Shown in pieces: positions 1 to 9,882 of a DNA stretch of 64,000 bases (positions within the stretch are counted from its first letter, which is position 1; the number at the start of each line of letters is the position of its first letter). The notes beneath the pieces were generated by a model, which did no database searches, was not told the DNA's origin, and saw only the letters and a program-made list of their open reading frames with translations. Source of the stretch: Candidatus Regiella insecticola LSR1. GTDB taxonomy: Bacteria > Pseudomonadota > Gammaproteobacteria > Enterobacterales > Enterobacteriaceae. The position numbers and the translations under genes were made by a program. The stretch is taken from contig NZ_GL379592.1 of the NCBI RefSeq assembly GCF_000143625.1, forward strand, positions 124,001-188,000, given 5' to 3'.

Positions 1-65
1 GTCGTGGTGAAGGTATCGCCTGTGAAGCCGTCGTCCTGTTGATCAAGGGACAACAGATGGAATGA
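1..65 (+). CDS. ispF: 2-C-methyl-D-erythritol 2,4-cyclodiphosphate synthase, C-terminal end (cut by window edge)
   Basis: Only the last 20 codons are in the window, read in the frame starting at base 3. They give [20 protein letters not shown], which closely matches the IspF C-terminus of E. coli ([15 protein letters not shown]...). IspF forms the cyclic diphosphate in the MEP isoprenoid pathway. Its TGA stop overlaps the ATG of pcm (ATGA at 62-65), so the two are translationally coupled. In E. coli, truD and surE lie between these genes; here they are absent. Confidence 0.85.
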   Translation, partial: RGEGIACEAVVLLIKGQQME

Positions 66-688
66 TAAATAAAAATAAACAAATTTTGTTAACACAATTA
101 CGTCAGCATGGTATTTGTGATGAACGCTTATTATATGCCATTGAGTCTGTACCTCGTGAATTTTTTGTTGATGAAGCCTTAGAACACAAGGCTTATGAAA
201 ATACTGCCTTACCGATAGGATCAGGGCAAACTATCTCACAGCCTTACATAGTTGCGCGGATGACAGAGTTACTGCAATTGAAAAAAATGTCACGGGTGCT
301 AGAAATCGGTACGGGTTCGGGTTATCAAACCGCAGTTCTGGCGCATCTGGTAGAACAAGTCTACTCTGTTGAACGCATCAAAGGATTACAATGGCAAGCA
401 AAACGTCGGTTGAAAACGCTAGATTTGCATAATGTTTTTACTCGCCATAGCGATGGTTGGCAAGGATGGCCATCACACGGCCCCTTTGATGCGATTATTG
501 TCACTGCTGCTCCACCAAAGATCCCTCCCGCATTATTAGAACAACTAGATGAAGGGGGAATATTAGTCCTCCCGGTTGGTGAAAAAACGCAAATGTTAAA
601 AAAAGTGCAACGACGAAACCATGAATATTGTATTGAAGATGTAGAAGAAGTTCGTTTTGTTCCATTAATCGAAGGTGAATTGGCTTGA
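62..688 (+). CDS. pcm: protein-L-isoaspartate O-methyltransferase
   Basis: A 208-residue protein, the same length as the E. coli enzyme, that methylates L-isoaspartyl residues in damaged proteins using S-adenosylmethionine. The TISQP segment (residues 57-61) and the SAM-binding motif EIGTGSGYQ (81-89) are present, and the sequence aligns to the family from end to end. The start is the ATG overlapping the ispF stop. The gene normally precedes nlpD and rpoS, but mutM follows here, so both neighbouring contexts have been rearranged. No frameshift is visible; it is probably functional. Confidence 0.95.
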   Translation: MINKNKQILLTQLRQHGICDERLLYAIESVPREFFVDEALEHKAYENTALPIGSGQTISQPYIVARMTELLQLKKMSRVLEIGTGSGYQTAVLAHLVEQVYSVERIKGLQWQAKRRLKTLDLHNVFTRHSDGWQGWPSHGPFDAIIVTAAPPKIPPALLEQLDEGGILVLPVGEKTQMLKKVQRRNHEYCIEDVEEVRFVPLIEGELA

Positions 689-725
689 TAGCAGCCGATT
701 TGGCTAATCGATTTTGCAAAAAGTC

Positions 726-742
726 TAAGAGCCTATTCAAAA
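726..742. repeat. repeat family E, terminal fragment
   Basis: The stretch TAAGAGCCTATTCAAAA matches one end of family E (compare 60272-60288). Only the terminus remains, about 20 bp upstream of mutM. Confidence 0.5.
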
Positions 743-760
743 AACAGAGTAAAAATTTTC

Positions 761-1570
761 ATGCCTGAATTACCCGAAGTAGAAACCAGTCGCCGTGGGA
801 TAGCGCCCTATCTTGTTGATCAAACTCTTCTGTACGTGGTGGTCAGAAATCCTCGCCTACGTTGGCCGGTTTCCGAGGAGATATCATCACTGCGTGATCA
901 ACCTGTTTTCAGTGTACAACGCCGTGCTAAATATCTTTTGCTCGAGCTGGCAGCAGGTTGGATCATTATTCACCTTGGCATGTCAGGCCGCTTGCACATA
1001 TTACCCAAAGACAGGATAGCCGAAAAACACGATCACATTGATTTAGTCATGAGTAACGGAAAAATATTGCGTTACACGGATCCTCGTCGCTTTGGCGCTT
1101 GGCTGTGGGCAAAAGATTTTACTGCCAGCACTGTACTGGCGCATTTAGGGCCAGAGCCTTTGGGGGCAGAATTTACCGAGCAATATTTATTTGAAAAATC
1201 CAGACACAAGCGTACATTGATTAAGCCTTGGTTGATGGACAATAAAATTGTTGTAGGAATAGGCAATATTTACGCCAGTGAGTGCTTATTTGTTGCCGGT
1301 ATTTTGCCAACGGAGCCTGCGGGATCATTAACACAAAATGAATGCAAATTATTAGTCAGTGCTATTAAAAAAGTGTTATTAGATGCCATTGAGCAAGGTG
1401 GTACCACGCTACGAGATTTTTTACAATCGGATGGTAGGCCGGGCTATTTTGCTCCACGATTACAGGTTTATGGTCGAGCCGGTGCGCCTTGTTATCGGTG
1501 CACACATCTTATTGAAACGGTGAAACAGGGGCAACGGAGTACGTTTTTTTGCCGCCACTGTCAGTCTTAG
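761..1570 (+). CDS. mutM: formamidopyrimidine-DNA glycosylase (Fpg/MutM)
   Basis: Base-excision repair glycosylase/AP lyase for 8-oxoguanine, 269 residues as in E. coli. Visible features are the catalytic N-terminus (Met)PELPEVE with Pro2 and Glu3, Lys57 in the RRAKYLL beta-hairpin, the helix-two-turn-helix region, and a C-terminal zinc finger with Cys244, Cys247, Cys264 and Cys267. The gene converges on coaD, as in related bacteria. The stop codon TAG (1568-1570) is also the first three bases of a family A repeat, so the natural terminator codon has been taken over by the repeat while the protein length is preserved. Confidence 0.97.
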   Translation: MPELPEVETSRRGIAPYLVDQTLLYVVVRNPRLRWPVSEEISSLRDQPVFSVQRRAKYLLLELAAGWIIIHLGMSGRLHILPKDRIAEKHDHIDLVMSNGKILRYTDPRRFGAWLWAKDFTASTVLAHLGPEPLGAEFTEQYLFEKSRHKRTLIKPWLMDNKIVVGIGNIYASECLFVAGILPTEPAGSLTQNECKLLVSAIKKVLLDAIEQGGTTLRDFLQSDGRPGYFAPRLQVYGRAGAPCYRCTHLIETVKQGQRSTFFCRHCQS

Positions 1571-1698
1571 ACCGCTTTTGAGACCTACTGCGCGACGCAA
1601 ATCTTGCGTTGCCCGGTGCGCGCAATCTTCATGTACTTATGTTAACGAGCGCCGGGCGCCTTGACTTCGCCTCTCTCGCTACGGTTTTGCAAGCAGTT

Positions 1699-1701
<3 letters not shown>
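1568..1701. repeat. repeat family A (MITE-like), degenerate copy between mutM and coaD
   Basis: The copy starts TAGACCGCTTTTGAGACC and ends near CAAGCAGTTTTA, with the family's internal landmarks (CCCGGTGCGCGCAATC, GTTAACGA, GCCGGGCGCCTTGACTTCGC). It fills the whole mutM-coaD gap and touches both stop codons. It could form a hairpin and act as a bidirectional terminator, which is an inference. Confidence 0.75.
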
Positions 1702-2187
<486 letters not shown>

Positions 2188-2208
2188 TCACTTTTTGGTT
2201 GCTGAGAT

Positions 2209-2275
2209 TAGAACTCTTCGGAAACCTACTGCGTGACGCGGATCCTGCGTTGCCCGGTGCGTCGGGTGCGGTAAT
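2209..2275. repeat. repeat family A, left half (split by IS3 element)
   Basis: TAGAACTCTTCGGAAACCTACTGCG and the following bases match the end of complete family A copies such as 6222-6358 read in reverse. The other half lies beyond the IS3 remnant at 3205-3257, so the IS appears to have inserted into a family A copy. Confidence 0.7.
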
Positions 2276-3204
2276 TGTCAATGTAGTTGTCGCCCAGGAT
2301 GTAAAATCCTAGGCTGCTTTTTTGGCGTCTGGTTTCACCTTTTTTTCTCTGGATTTTTGTGGATTTAAATGGACTTCTTTCACATACGGCCACTGACGGA
2401 TTTGACCTGCCCAGCGTGTAGGGTTTGCAGCGCGTGCCTTTTCATACACTGTGTTACGCTGAGCTAATAGGGCTTTATCAAGGCCTGCATGTCTTTGTGC
2501 AGGTGTGACAAATTCAATGGCACTGTGGCGATGCTCTTGATTATACCAGTGCACCACGTGTTCGACCCATGCGCGGGCGTCTTGAAAGTGGATTCGGAGG
2601 CGAAATAGAGCCCTTCATCAGCCAACATCGGCACAATTTGACTCGGGGGTAAATGAGCAAATTTGGCCGAAGAGGTTATTTCCAGTAGCTTAGCCCGCTC
2701 ACAGGGTGAGAGTTTGTGGGGCGGCGGCGCTGTTCGGCGCGTTCGGCCATCCACTTGCTCGATAGCTTTCTGCCAGCGCTGTAGGGTTCGCGTGCTTAGC
2801 CCAATCAGGAGACAAGCCTGTTGTTGCCGCGCTCCGGCCTGCGTTGATTCAGTAATCCACATCATAATAGACTGGCGCTGTTCGGGAATAATCATTTTTC
2901 CTCTTACTGCGTTGTGTTCGCTTCGGGTCACAAAAATCCGCGCGCCATTGCTTCAGGTGATGAACAAAAATACCCTGCCCCCTGCACCAAGAGGCGAGTT
3001 CACTTTCTGCTAAACAACTTCTTAGCTTCCTCGGCGGCACGTTAAGTTCATCCGCAATGGCTTTCATTGTACGCCCATTCCGATGATAAACCTTACACAG
3101 CGCCTGCTCTTTAAACTCTTCCGAATACGTCGGTTTTTCCATGATTATATCGCCTCTTTATTAGTTCCCATTAACGAAAATTAGAGGCGACAACTAGACT
3201 GACA
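2276..3204 (-). mobile_element. IS3-family insertion sequence, internally deleted
   Basis: The element is bounded by imperfect inverted repeats of about 20 bp: TGTCAATGTAGTTGTCGCCC at 2276-2295 and the complement of TGTCAGTCTAGTTGTCGCCT ending at 3204. It is about 930 bp, shorter than a typical IS3 element. It carries a broken two-ORF transposase. The same right end occurs again at 9338-9447. Confidence 0.8.
2309..3142 (-). pseudogene. IS3-family transposase, frameshifted and deleted
   Basis: Reading downward from 3142, OrfA begins MEKPTYSEEFKEQ with a helix-turn-helix (GRTMKAIADELNVPP), and a second helix-turn-helix segment follows in another frame (2464-2931; LLIGLSTRTLQRW). The coding sense then jumps at about 2590 to the OrfB C-terminus (2309-2557; HRHSAIEFVTPAQRHAGLD). 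Most of the DDE catalytic core is missing. At least two frame changes and one large internal deletion make it inactive. Confidence 0.85.
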
Positions 3205-3257
3205 CTGGGGGGGTGTCTTGACTTCGCATCATTGGTTACGGTTTCGAAAGCGGTCTA
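3205..3257. repeat. repeat family A, right half
   Basis: CTTGACTTCGCATCATTGGTTACGGTTTCGAAAGCGGTCTA is the second half of a family A copy. Its complement codes the last residues and the stop of waaE. Confidence 0.75.
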
Positions 3258-4011
3258 TTTGATTTAATGACCATAAAGCTGTGTATTTAGTAAAAGTGTA
3301 TTGGGCGTTAACACAGGCCAGTAATAAACCTTGTTTACCATCCAAAAAACCGGCGCGTAATAAACCTGTTTTACAAAAAGCCCACAGGGTATGAGCGAAA
3401 ATAGCCAGGTAATGACAACTTTTGCCTTGCTGATGACGCTGAATGGCCCAAATTTTGGCGTAATTAAGTTGTTTTTGCTGAAAATCACTAAAATCACGAC
3501 AAGTCAGGTGAAGTAAATCTCCTTTTAAGGGGATAATTTTTGCTGAGCCACACATCAGCGACTCATGTACATAATCTTCTTTATATTGATATTGAGGAGG
3601 GTATAAACGGACAACACGGTCAGGATACCATCCACTGTGACGCATAAATCGACCTAAAAATAGGTTGCGCCGCGAACAACTATAAACTGCGTTATCATCA
3701 GGTGCCATCAGTACCGCTTCGATAGAATTTTTTAGTAGCGGCGAGATACGTTCATCAGCATCAACCATTAATAGATACTCACCCTTAGCATACTGCTGTG
3801 CTATGTTTCGTTGTTTGCCGAAACCTTGCCAATCAGTATGCGTATAAATTTTTGCGCCATAACGCTGAGCGATGCTAAGTGTTTCATCCTCACTACCGGA
3901 ATCTACTATGATAATCTCATCAGCCCAAGCCACTGAAAGTAGGCAGTCAGCAAGCAATGGCGCCTCGTTTTTAGTCAAAATAATGACGGATAAACTTTTT
4001 TTTGTGCTCAT
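3229..4011 (-). CDS. waaE: LPS core beta-1,4-glucosyltransferase WaaE/KdtX (GT2 family)
   Basis: A 260-residue GT-A fold glycosyltransferase. It has the N-terminal VIILTKNE signature, the metal-binding VDADER motif with Asp84 and Asp86, and the block [19 protein letters not shown] typical of WaaE, which adds glucose to heptose I of the LPS inner core. It sits 9 bp after waaA, as in Klebsiella, Serratia and Yersinia. The last eight codons (DRFRNRNQ) and the TGA stop read through the end of a family A repeat, so the C-terminus has been remodelled. The catalytic part is intact. Confidence 0.9.
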   Translation of the reverse strand: MSTKKSLSVIILTKNEAPLLADCLLSVAWADEIIIVDSGSEDETLSIAQRYGAKIYTHTDWQGFGKQRNIAQQYAKGEYLLMVDADERISPLLKNSIEAVLMAPDDNAVYSCSRRNLFLGRFMRHSGWYPDRVVRLYPPQYQYKEDYVHESLMCGSAKIIPLKGDLLHLTCRDFSDFQQKQLNYAKIWAIQRHQQGKSCHYLAIFAHTLWAFCKTGLLRAGFLDGKQGLLLACVNAQYTFTKYTALWSLNQIDRFRNRNQ

Positions 4012-4020
4012 TTAATGATG

Positions 4021-5295
4021 TTATGACGATAAATAAGGGGCAAGCAATCGCAATAAACGTTGTAACGCTCCTTGGTTTTCACGCAAAACGTCGAATGCAT
4101 GATAGCCATGCTCAAAACGTCGTTTTTCATCTCTGAGCAAAAAATTGGCCTGTTGCACCAAAGATAATACATCTGCATCAGTGACATTAATCAGTCCTTT
4201 GGCTTTAGTTAATTTGGCACAAATGTCTTTAAAATTAAAAGTATGGGGTCCCATAAGAATCGGGATGGCATGTGCAGCGGCTTCTAACGGATTATGCCCC
4301 CCGAGTTTTATCAGACTGCCGCCAACAAAAGCAATATCAGCAACGCCATATAACAACATCAGTTCACCCATGGTATCGCCGATAACCACCTGCGTTGTGT
4401 CAGAAGGCCTGTTGTTTTCACTGCGTAGCCTATAACTGAAACCGGCTTTCTGCACCATTTTTATTACATCAGAGAAACGTTCTGGATGCCGAGGCACTAA
4501 AATAAGTAGTAACGTTGGATAATTTTGCAATAATTTGCGATGCGCTGCTAATAACAACACTTCTTCGCCAGCATGTGTACTGGCCGCTATCCATATGAGA
4601 CGACGCGGAGCCCACTGACGGCGTAAAGTAACAGTACGTGCGGCTAATTCAGGCGTAACAGCAATATCAAATTTTAGGTTACCCATCACGCTCACCTGAG
4701 AGCGCGCTGCTCCTAAAGAGATAAACCGTTCAGCATCTTCTTGATTTTGCGCTGCAATTAAGCTGATACGCGGTAACGTAGTACGCATAAAATGATTTAT
4801 TTTCTTATAACCTGCCGCAGAACGGGCAGAGAGGCGCGCATTGGCAATGATTAAGGGAATCGATCGACGATACAACGCATTAATCAGCGTTGGCCATAAT
4901 TCGGTTTCCATGATGATCACTAAACGAGGATTGAGCTGATTAAGAAAACGATTTACGGCACAGGGGAGATCATAGGGTAAATAAACGTGATGAACGTTGT
5001 CACTGAAAGCGGATTTTACTCGCTCTGACCCGGTGGGGGTCATGGTGGTGACGGTGATCGGTAAATCGGGGTAACGATGCAGTAAGGCTTTGATAAGTGG
5101 AATAGCGGCTAATGTTTCGCCTACTGAAACGGAATGTAGCAAAATGCCATTGGCAGCCACCTTACCCGCGCAAAAACCATAACGCTCACCCCAGCGCTGA
5201 CGGTAAGCGCTGGATTTTCGGCTACGCCACAGCAAGCGTAACCAGATTAATGGTTGGATAAGATAAAAAAGCAGCTGATATAAACGCAGTAACAT
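4021..5295 (-). CDS. waaA: 3-deoxy-D-manno-octulosonic acid (Kdo) transferase
   Basis: Transfers Kdo to lipid A in LPS assembly at the inner membrane. The chosen start (MLLRLYQLLF...) aligns with E. coli WaaA and gives 424 residues (E. coli 425); the frame stays open to 5334 and could add 13 residues. There is an N-terminal membrane anchor (LFYLIQPLIWLRLLW), followed by strongly conserved blocks RWGERYGF, LHSVSVGETLAAIPL, TMTPTGSERV, METELWP, IANARLSARS, ILVPRHPERF and the acceptor-domain motif GGHNPLEAAAHAIP. First gene of the waaA-waaE-coaD cluster. Confidence 0.96.
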   Translation of the reverse strand: MLLRLYQLLFYLIQPLIWLRLLWRSRKSSAYRQRWGERYGFCAGKVAANGILLHSVSVGETLAAIPLIKALLHRYPDLPITVTTMTPTGSERVKSAFSDNVHHVYLPYDLPCAVNRFLNQLNPRLVIIMETELWPTLINALYRRSIPLIIANARLSARSAAGYKKINHFMRTTLPRISLIAAQNQEDAERFISLGAARSQVSVMGNLKFDIAVTPELAARTVTLRRQWAPRRLIWIAASTHAGEEVLLLAAHRKLLQNYPTLLLILVPRHPERFSDVIKMVQKAGFSYRLRSENNRPSDTTQVVIGDTMGELMLLYGVADIAFVGGSLIKLGGHNPLEAAAHAIPILMGPHTFNFKDICAKLTKAKGLINVTDADVLSLVQQANFLLRDEKRRFEHGYHAFDVLRENQGALQRLLRLLAPYLSS

Positions 5296-5368
5296 TCTAT
5301 TAAAGTCATCTCTGTGAGTTACTAAGAACGGCACTATACCTGATAGCCTGTTCGAACTCCTCTACAGT

Positions 5369-5683
5369 TTATTTAATTTGCATTTTATTGGAAACCGATC
5401 TTACTCCGGGCACACGGCGAGTAACTTCTATTGCTTGGTTTATCGCTTGTTTTGAGGTAACAAATCCACTCAATTGCACACGTCCTTTAAAAGTTTCCAC
5501 TTTAATCTCAGTAGATTTAAAATTTTTTGTGCCGAATAGGGCTGATTTCACTTTAGTTGTGATCACCGTATCGTCGATATAACCGCCCGTTCCTTCTGAT
5601 TTATAGGTCGGTGCACAAGAAGCAATAGTAAAGGTTAAAATAGTTGTAACACACAATACAGCTAGAATTTTTAAAAGCTTCAT
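5369..5683 (-). CDS. BON-domain lipoprotein
   Basis: The start is set at MKLLKILAV, preceded by a GGAG Shine-Dalgarno sequence, giving 104 residues. A lipoprotein signal peptide ends in a lipobox-like TIASC, so the mature protein would be acylated at that Cys. One BON domain follows (TKVKSALFG, VKVET-like VETFKGRVQLSGFV, A..A...RRVPGVRSVSNKMQIK), the single-domain relative of OsmY. Such proteins sit in the periplasm or at the outer membrane and are linked to envelope stress. No specific gene name is assigned. Confidence 0.85.
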   Translation of the reverse strand: MKLLKILAVLCVTTILTFTIASCAPTYKSEGTGGYIDDTVITTKVKSALFGTKNFKSTEIKVETFKGRVQLSGFVTSKQAINQAIEVTRRVPGVRSVSNKMQIK

Positions 5684-5851
5684 AAATTCTCCATTCATGG
5701 CGAAGTTAGCAAATTAAGCTTTGAGATGACTTTATAATTTTAGACTGATGTGTGAGAAATGAAAGAGAGAATTCATATGATTAAATGTGAATTTCAAGAG
5801 ATTATGCGAAATTTTTTTAACTTTCCCCCCCTGCCGTAAGGCAGAGGGGCT

Positions 5852-5878
5852 GAATCAAATTAAACTGATTCGGCTATA
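5852..5878. repeat. repeat family B, end fragment
   Basis: GAATCAAATTAAACTGATTCGGCTATA is the right terminus of family B (compare 49050-49075). A GC-rich hairpin CCCTGCC-GTAA-GGCAG-AGGGG lies just before it. Confidence 0.6.
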
Positions 5879-5922
5879 CTCCAACTCTAATGACGCGCAT
5901 TGTTTGGCACTGGGGTCTCATC

Positions 5923-6153
5923 TCATAAAAGTAAAGCTATCGCGCGAACAAATGCGATACTTACTCCTTGAGGCGTGTCTAGTGCGGACTGTTTAGCAGT
6001 ATTTGTAGTGGCTTCCTGTTTACAGCTTATTTCTATGGGCATTAATCCATCCCAAGGAAGATCACAAGATCGTGGCGCCGCTTGAACAGCCGAGACAAAC
6101 GTTGGCAGCAGCAAAATGGGTAACGCCTTCAAAATAGTTTTTCTTTTTTTCAT
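5923..6153 (-). CDS. small exported protein of unknown function
   Basis: A 76-residue product starting at MKKRKTILKALP, with the Shine-Dalgarno sequence AAGAGG about 8 bp upstream. The N-terminus is a convincing Sec signal peptide: a KKRK positive end, a hydrophobic core ALPILLLPTFVSA, and an AxA-like site VQAAP. The mature part is short, with two cysteines (SCDLPWDGLMPIEISCK). I do not recognise a family. It could be a real small periplasmic protein or the start of a truncated gene. Confidence 0.5.
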   Translation of the reverse strand: MKKRKTILKALPILLLPTFVSAVQAAPRSCDLPWDGLMPIEISCKQEATTNTAKQSALDTPQGVSIAFVRAIALLL

Positions 6154-6221
6154 GCCGTTCACCTCTTTCTGTCATGTTTAGTGTAGCGATACTTTTATTT
6201 GTGCTACTCATTGAATAATAA

Positions 6222-6358
6222 TAGACCTCTTTGGAAACCGTAGCGAGTGATGCGAAGTCAAGGCGCCCGGCGCACAGCAACCTTCGTTAACATAAAGTAC
6301 ATGAGGATTGCGCGCACCGCAGGATCCGTATCACGCAGTAGGTTTCCGAAGAGGTCTA
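6222..6358. repeat. repeat family A, complete copy (137 bp)
   Basis: Starts TAGACCTCTTTGGAAACCG and ends CGGTTTCC-type complement GGTTTCCGAAGAGGTCTA. The terminal inverted repeats are about 17 bp and match those of the IS at 52534-53446. It contains no coding sequence and looks like a MITE. Confidence 0.85.
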
Positions 6359-6391
6359 ATATAACAAGGTGATAATGCCGCATTAGATCCA

Positions 6392-9337
6392 TTAATGTGA
6401 TGACAGCAGATTTGCTGCTAAATTTGGGTCACGGGTGAATAGACTCGGATTCACAGATGACGTAGCTTCCCGTTCAGACGAAGGGAATGAAGGGATCATC
6501 TGCACTAATCGCGCGATATCATCACCGCGCATTTCATCTCTGCCCATCTTTATTTTCTCAATTTGAAAAGCAGATGATTTGAAGTAGTGCTTAACGGTTA
6601 TCCTGTCGGTATCCTTGGCAAGGAATGTAATTTGCAAGTCGTTTCCTGCTCTTTTAAACCGCAAATCATTGTGGGTTATCCCTTCATCAAAGAGCAAAGT
6701 ATCATGGCCGCCTGCATCATTAATCAGATCATCACCATCCCCCTGGCCATAACGATAGGTATCATCCCCTTCACCGCCCATCAGCTGATCATTGCCGGTA
6801 CCGCCTAGCAGAATATCGTTTCCGACATCACTAAACAGTTGATCATCGCCTTCCCCTCCTTCGAGGGTTTTTCTGCCTGATCGACTGGCTATTAATATAT
6901 CGTTGCCCGCATCGCCATATAACCTGCGATCTAATTCGCTGCTATCGAAAATCGTGTCGTTACCGGCCAGTGCATGAAAACTCCCCCCTGCCAGGATGAT
7001 GGCGCCCGATAACAGAATGCTGTCATCGCCCTCCGTCGCCTGAATTTCACTCTGTTTTTGACCGAGATAAGTTTGGCTCTGTTCATCCACATCCAGACTG
7101 TAGGAAGCTCCACGTTTATCCACCACAGTAATATGACGATAACGTGCATCGAGCATAAAGTTGCGCAGACCAACTTTAAATTGACCCAAGGCCGGGCTGG
7201 CGTGACTTAACACAATATCGTTACCTACCTGGCTGATTTTATTGATTTGCTCAATCGCTACCGGCAAAATCAACCAATCTGACTGGGGATTGGGGTGAGG
7301 ATCCTCATTATCGATCCAGATCATTCTGGGCGTGTCACCTTGGTTTTCGTCAAGATGGATAATGTAGCTATCAGTACCGCCTTTTCCCTGCAACTGGTCA
7401 TTTCCCCTGCGGCTATGTAACTGATTATTGGCATTGTCGCCCACCAAATAATCATTAAAAGGCGTATCTTCCGCCACCAGTTGCATAAAGGTCGGCAGCG
7501 ATAGTGTGGCACCCGCGACCGTAATTTTTCCCTGGCCATTATTCTGCGCCAAGCGAATAGGGCTATCTGCCGGTTGCGGAGCCTTAAAGAAATTCAGGCT
7601 GCTGGCTCGGTGATCATGTGCAATGCTGTATTGCGCGTTAAAAATCGGCGAAAACGACCCATTGCCCTCATCATCTTGCGCGATACTGTCTGGCCATCCC
7701 GAGAGCAATAATACCCCGTCACGGGTTGACAGCAGGTAGCGCGGTTAGCTAAGGTGAGATATTTGCTGTTTTTATTATTACGCTGGTAAGCTCCTTTAAT
7801 AACAGCGTGGTGTGTGTGCCATTGTTATTGCGCAGCCTGATCGCGACCTTTACCGGGTATCTCTCATCTCCATCGCCCCCTGAAATGATACGAATAGATT
7901 CTATCTGATCGACATGATGACTGAGCATGATATTACTCACTTCTCCTGCCAATTCACTGTCACTTAATGAGATTTCGACGTCTTTTTCTTGTGAATTTTG
8001 CAAAATACAGTAAGTATCTATGCCAGTGCCGCCATTGGCCTCCCCTGCCGCCAATGTCAATACATCATCTCCTCCCAGGCCAAACAGCTTGTCTTCCCCT
8101 CCTTGACCATCAAGCTGATTGTTATCCTCATTTCCTATCAGCACATCATGGGTTTCACGATGTCCGATAACATGCTCAATATTAAAAACCTCAGCGACCA
8201 GACCTGTTATGCCTCGATAGCGGATCTCACCCCATTTAAGATCGATGAGATAACCGTAAGCGGCCAGCGGTTTGCCACGGGCAACCAGCGTGTCGTGCTC
8301 TTTTGTCGGGGAAAAGGGGGCATTTGAATCGCTGGCTAATGCACTGCCGCCATCCAGTCGACTCGGATTAGCAGGCATCGCCGTGCAGTCCAGATAGAAA
8401 ATATCCGATAATCGGCCGCCGGTATAATTTTTTCTCCCCGCGCCGATATTAATATTAAAACTATTTCTTTTGTTGCGATGACCGATAGCGATATCGTCAC
8501 CGTCACCGAGATCAAACAGAGCCACCATCTCTTCACTGTCAGCGAGCGCCTCCTGTGGAGGATGGGCTAAAACCGCTTTTCTGACGGTGCTGGCCGGGGA
8601 AAGCGGCGCATTGGCATCAACGAAATCATTGATACCATAAAGCTGAGTTGGGATAAAACTTACGCTATCTTTATACGTAAAACCGCCATTAAGCACCAAA
8701 TAATAAGGTGTCGCATTTTGTAGAAGGTCTAACGCGCTAAGATCCAGCTCTCTTTTAACATGCTGCTCCAGGTGGAAATCACCCCGATGCCAACCGCCGC
8801 TCCCAGCACCGAAAGTGAGCCATTCACCATCAGATCTTGCCGAATTGCGGGATCAGTGGTCTGCGCCAATTGGGAAAATGATCGATAAGCATTGTAAATG
8901 TCAAAACCGCTCGCCAATACACCTAACCAATACACCTAACGCAGGCCCGCCCATTCTGGCGAATTTGCTCCCCGCATTGAAGCTAATCTGCCCGAGGCGA
9001 GAGCCTAATATCTCCAGTCCCACGGTTGCCCGACTCGCGCCCAGCCTGCTAGCAAGAAAAGGCGTAAAGGGTCTAAGGCCACATTGCGCAACCTCGATAA
9101 CCGGCGCAGATCCTGTGTGCGCCAGATGGCCAGCCAGTTTAGCCAAGCCGTATTGGCTACCATCAATCAAAAAGTTAGATGTCAGCGAGGCGATAGCGAA
9201 GTGGCGTTCAAAGCGTAAATCCCGCTTTTCTTCCTGGGTCAAATCAGTGCGATTGAGCAGCCCGGTTATAGTTAATCAGATCCTGTATCCCACGGGTGTA
9301 GCCATAGCCTTGCATCAGCCTGCCACCCTGGTGGCTG
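6392..9337 (-). pseudogene. RTX-family toxin, decayed paralogue of the gene at 44745-48653
   Basis: Pieces of one RTX gene lie in order on the minus strand: 9242-8901, 8935-8729, 8699-7749 and 7708-6392. Segments match the intact paralogue: ASGFDIYNAYRSF against AGFDLYHAVSAF, TTDPAIRQDLMVNGSL against TTDPKTRQNLIVKGSL, and IGHRETHDVLIGNE against VGHRETDDILIGND. C-terminal glycine-rich calcium-binding nonapeptides (GGEGDDQLF, GGTGNDQLMGGEGDD) are clear. Damage includes a frame change near 9265, a 13-bp tandem duplication at 8914-8939 that shifts the frame, a large internal deletion near 8730, an in-frame stop with a frame change at 7709-7748, and 5' truncation by an IS3 end. Confidence 0.85.
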
Positions 9338-9447
9338 ACACAGCGCCTGCTCTTTAAACTCTTCCGAATACGTCGGTTTTTCCATGATTATATCGCCTCT
9401 TTATTAGTTCCCATTAACGAAAATTAGAGGCGACAACTAGACTGACA
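9338..9447. mobile_element. IS3 element, solo right-end remnant
   Basis: Sequence from ACACAGCGCCTGCTC to ACTAGACTGACA is essentially identical to 3095-3204 of the IS3 remnant, including the first codons of OrfA. It forms the 5' breakpoint of the RTX pseudogene. Confidence 0.85.
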
Positions 9448-9882
9448 CTGGGGGTCAATGACCAGGGCGGGATTCCACTTTGTATTTTTTGTCATCAATA
9501 AGATCAATATTTAAGCATTTCGCAGGCGAAATTTTCTCATATGTTTAATTAATATACACAAATTGTGTTTTTTATAATCTAAAATTGATTAATTAATGAG
9601 TTGGATCCCGCCCTGCCCTCACACTGGGTCAATGACTACATTCAAACCCTGGACAAACAAAAAATAACTGATCGTGCCAATGCGGGGATCAAAATACCGA
9701 TATTATTATGGCCTGATGTGTGAATATATTAATCGGTAACCCCTTGACTTCCGCTCTTTGTTAACTGTGCTGTATTAACGGAAGTGAGCGGTGACGAGTG
9801 TGTTCTATTTAATACGGGTTTTTGGATAGGTAGAAAACCACAATATGGCCAAAGCAGTTTAATTTGATTCGGCTATAACAAA
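9448..9882. other. gene-poor stretch with an inverted-repeat-bounded AT-rich block and a coding-like fragment
   Basis: GACCAGGGCGGGATTCCACT (9460-9479) and the complement of AGTTGGATCCCGCCCTGCCC (9599-9618) form imperfect inverted repeats around about 120 bp of AT-rich DNA. GGGTCAATGAC occurs at 9452 and again at 9626. From 9601 to 9723 (+) an open frame reads LDPALPSHWVNDYIQTLDKQ and onward to ...ILLWPDV-stop. It looks like the tail of an unidentified gene with no start. A family B end lies at 9854-9877. Confidence 0.4.

Noticed and set aside
4145..4435. Open frame antisense to waaA, as an example of many antisense frames
   Set aside because: Lies fully inside a conserved gene on the other strand; typical shadow frame.
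5825..5850. GC-rich hairpin as an intrinsic terminator of the small exported gene
   Set aside because: On the minus strand the stem is followed by A-rich, not T-rich, sequence.
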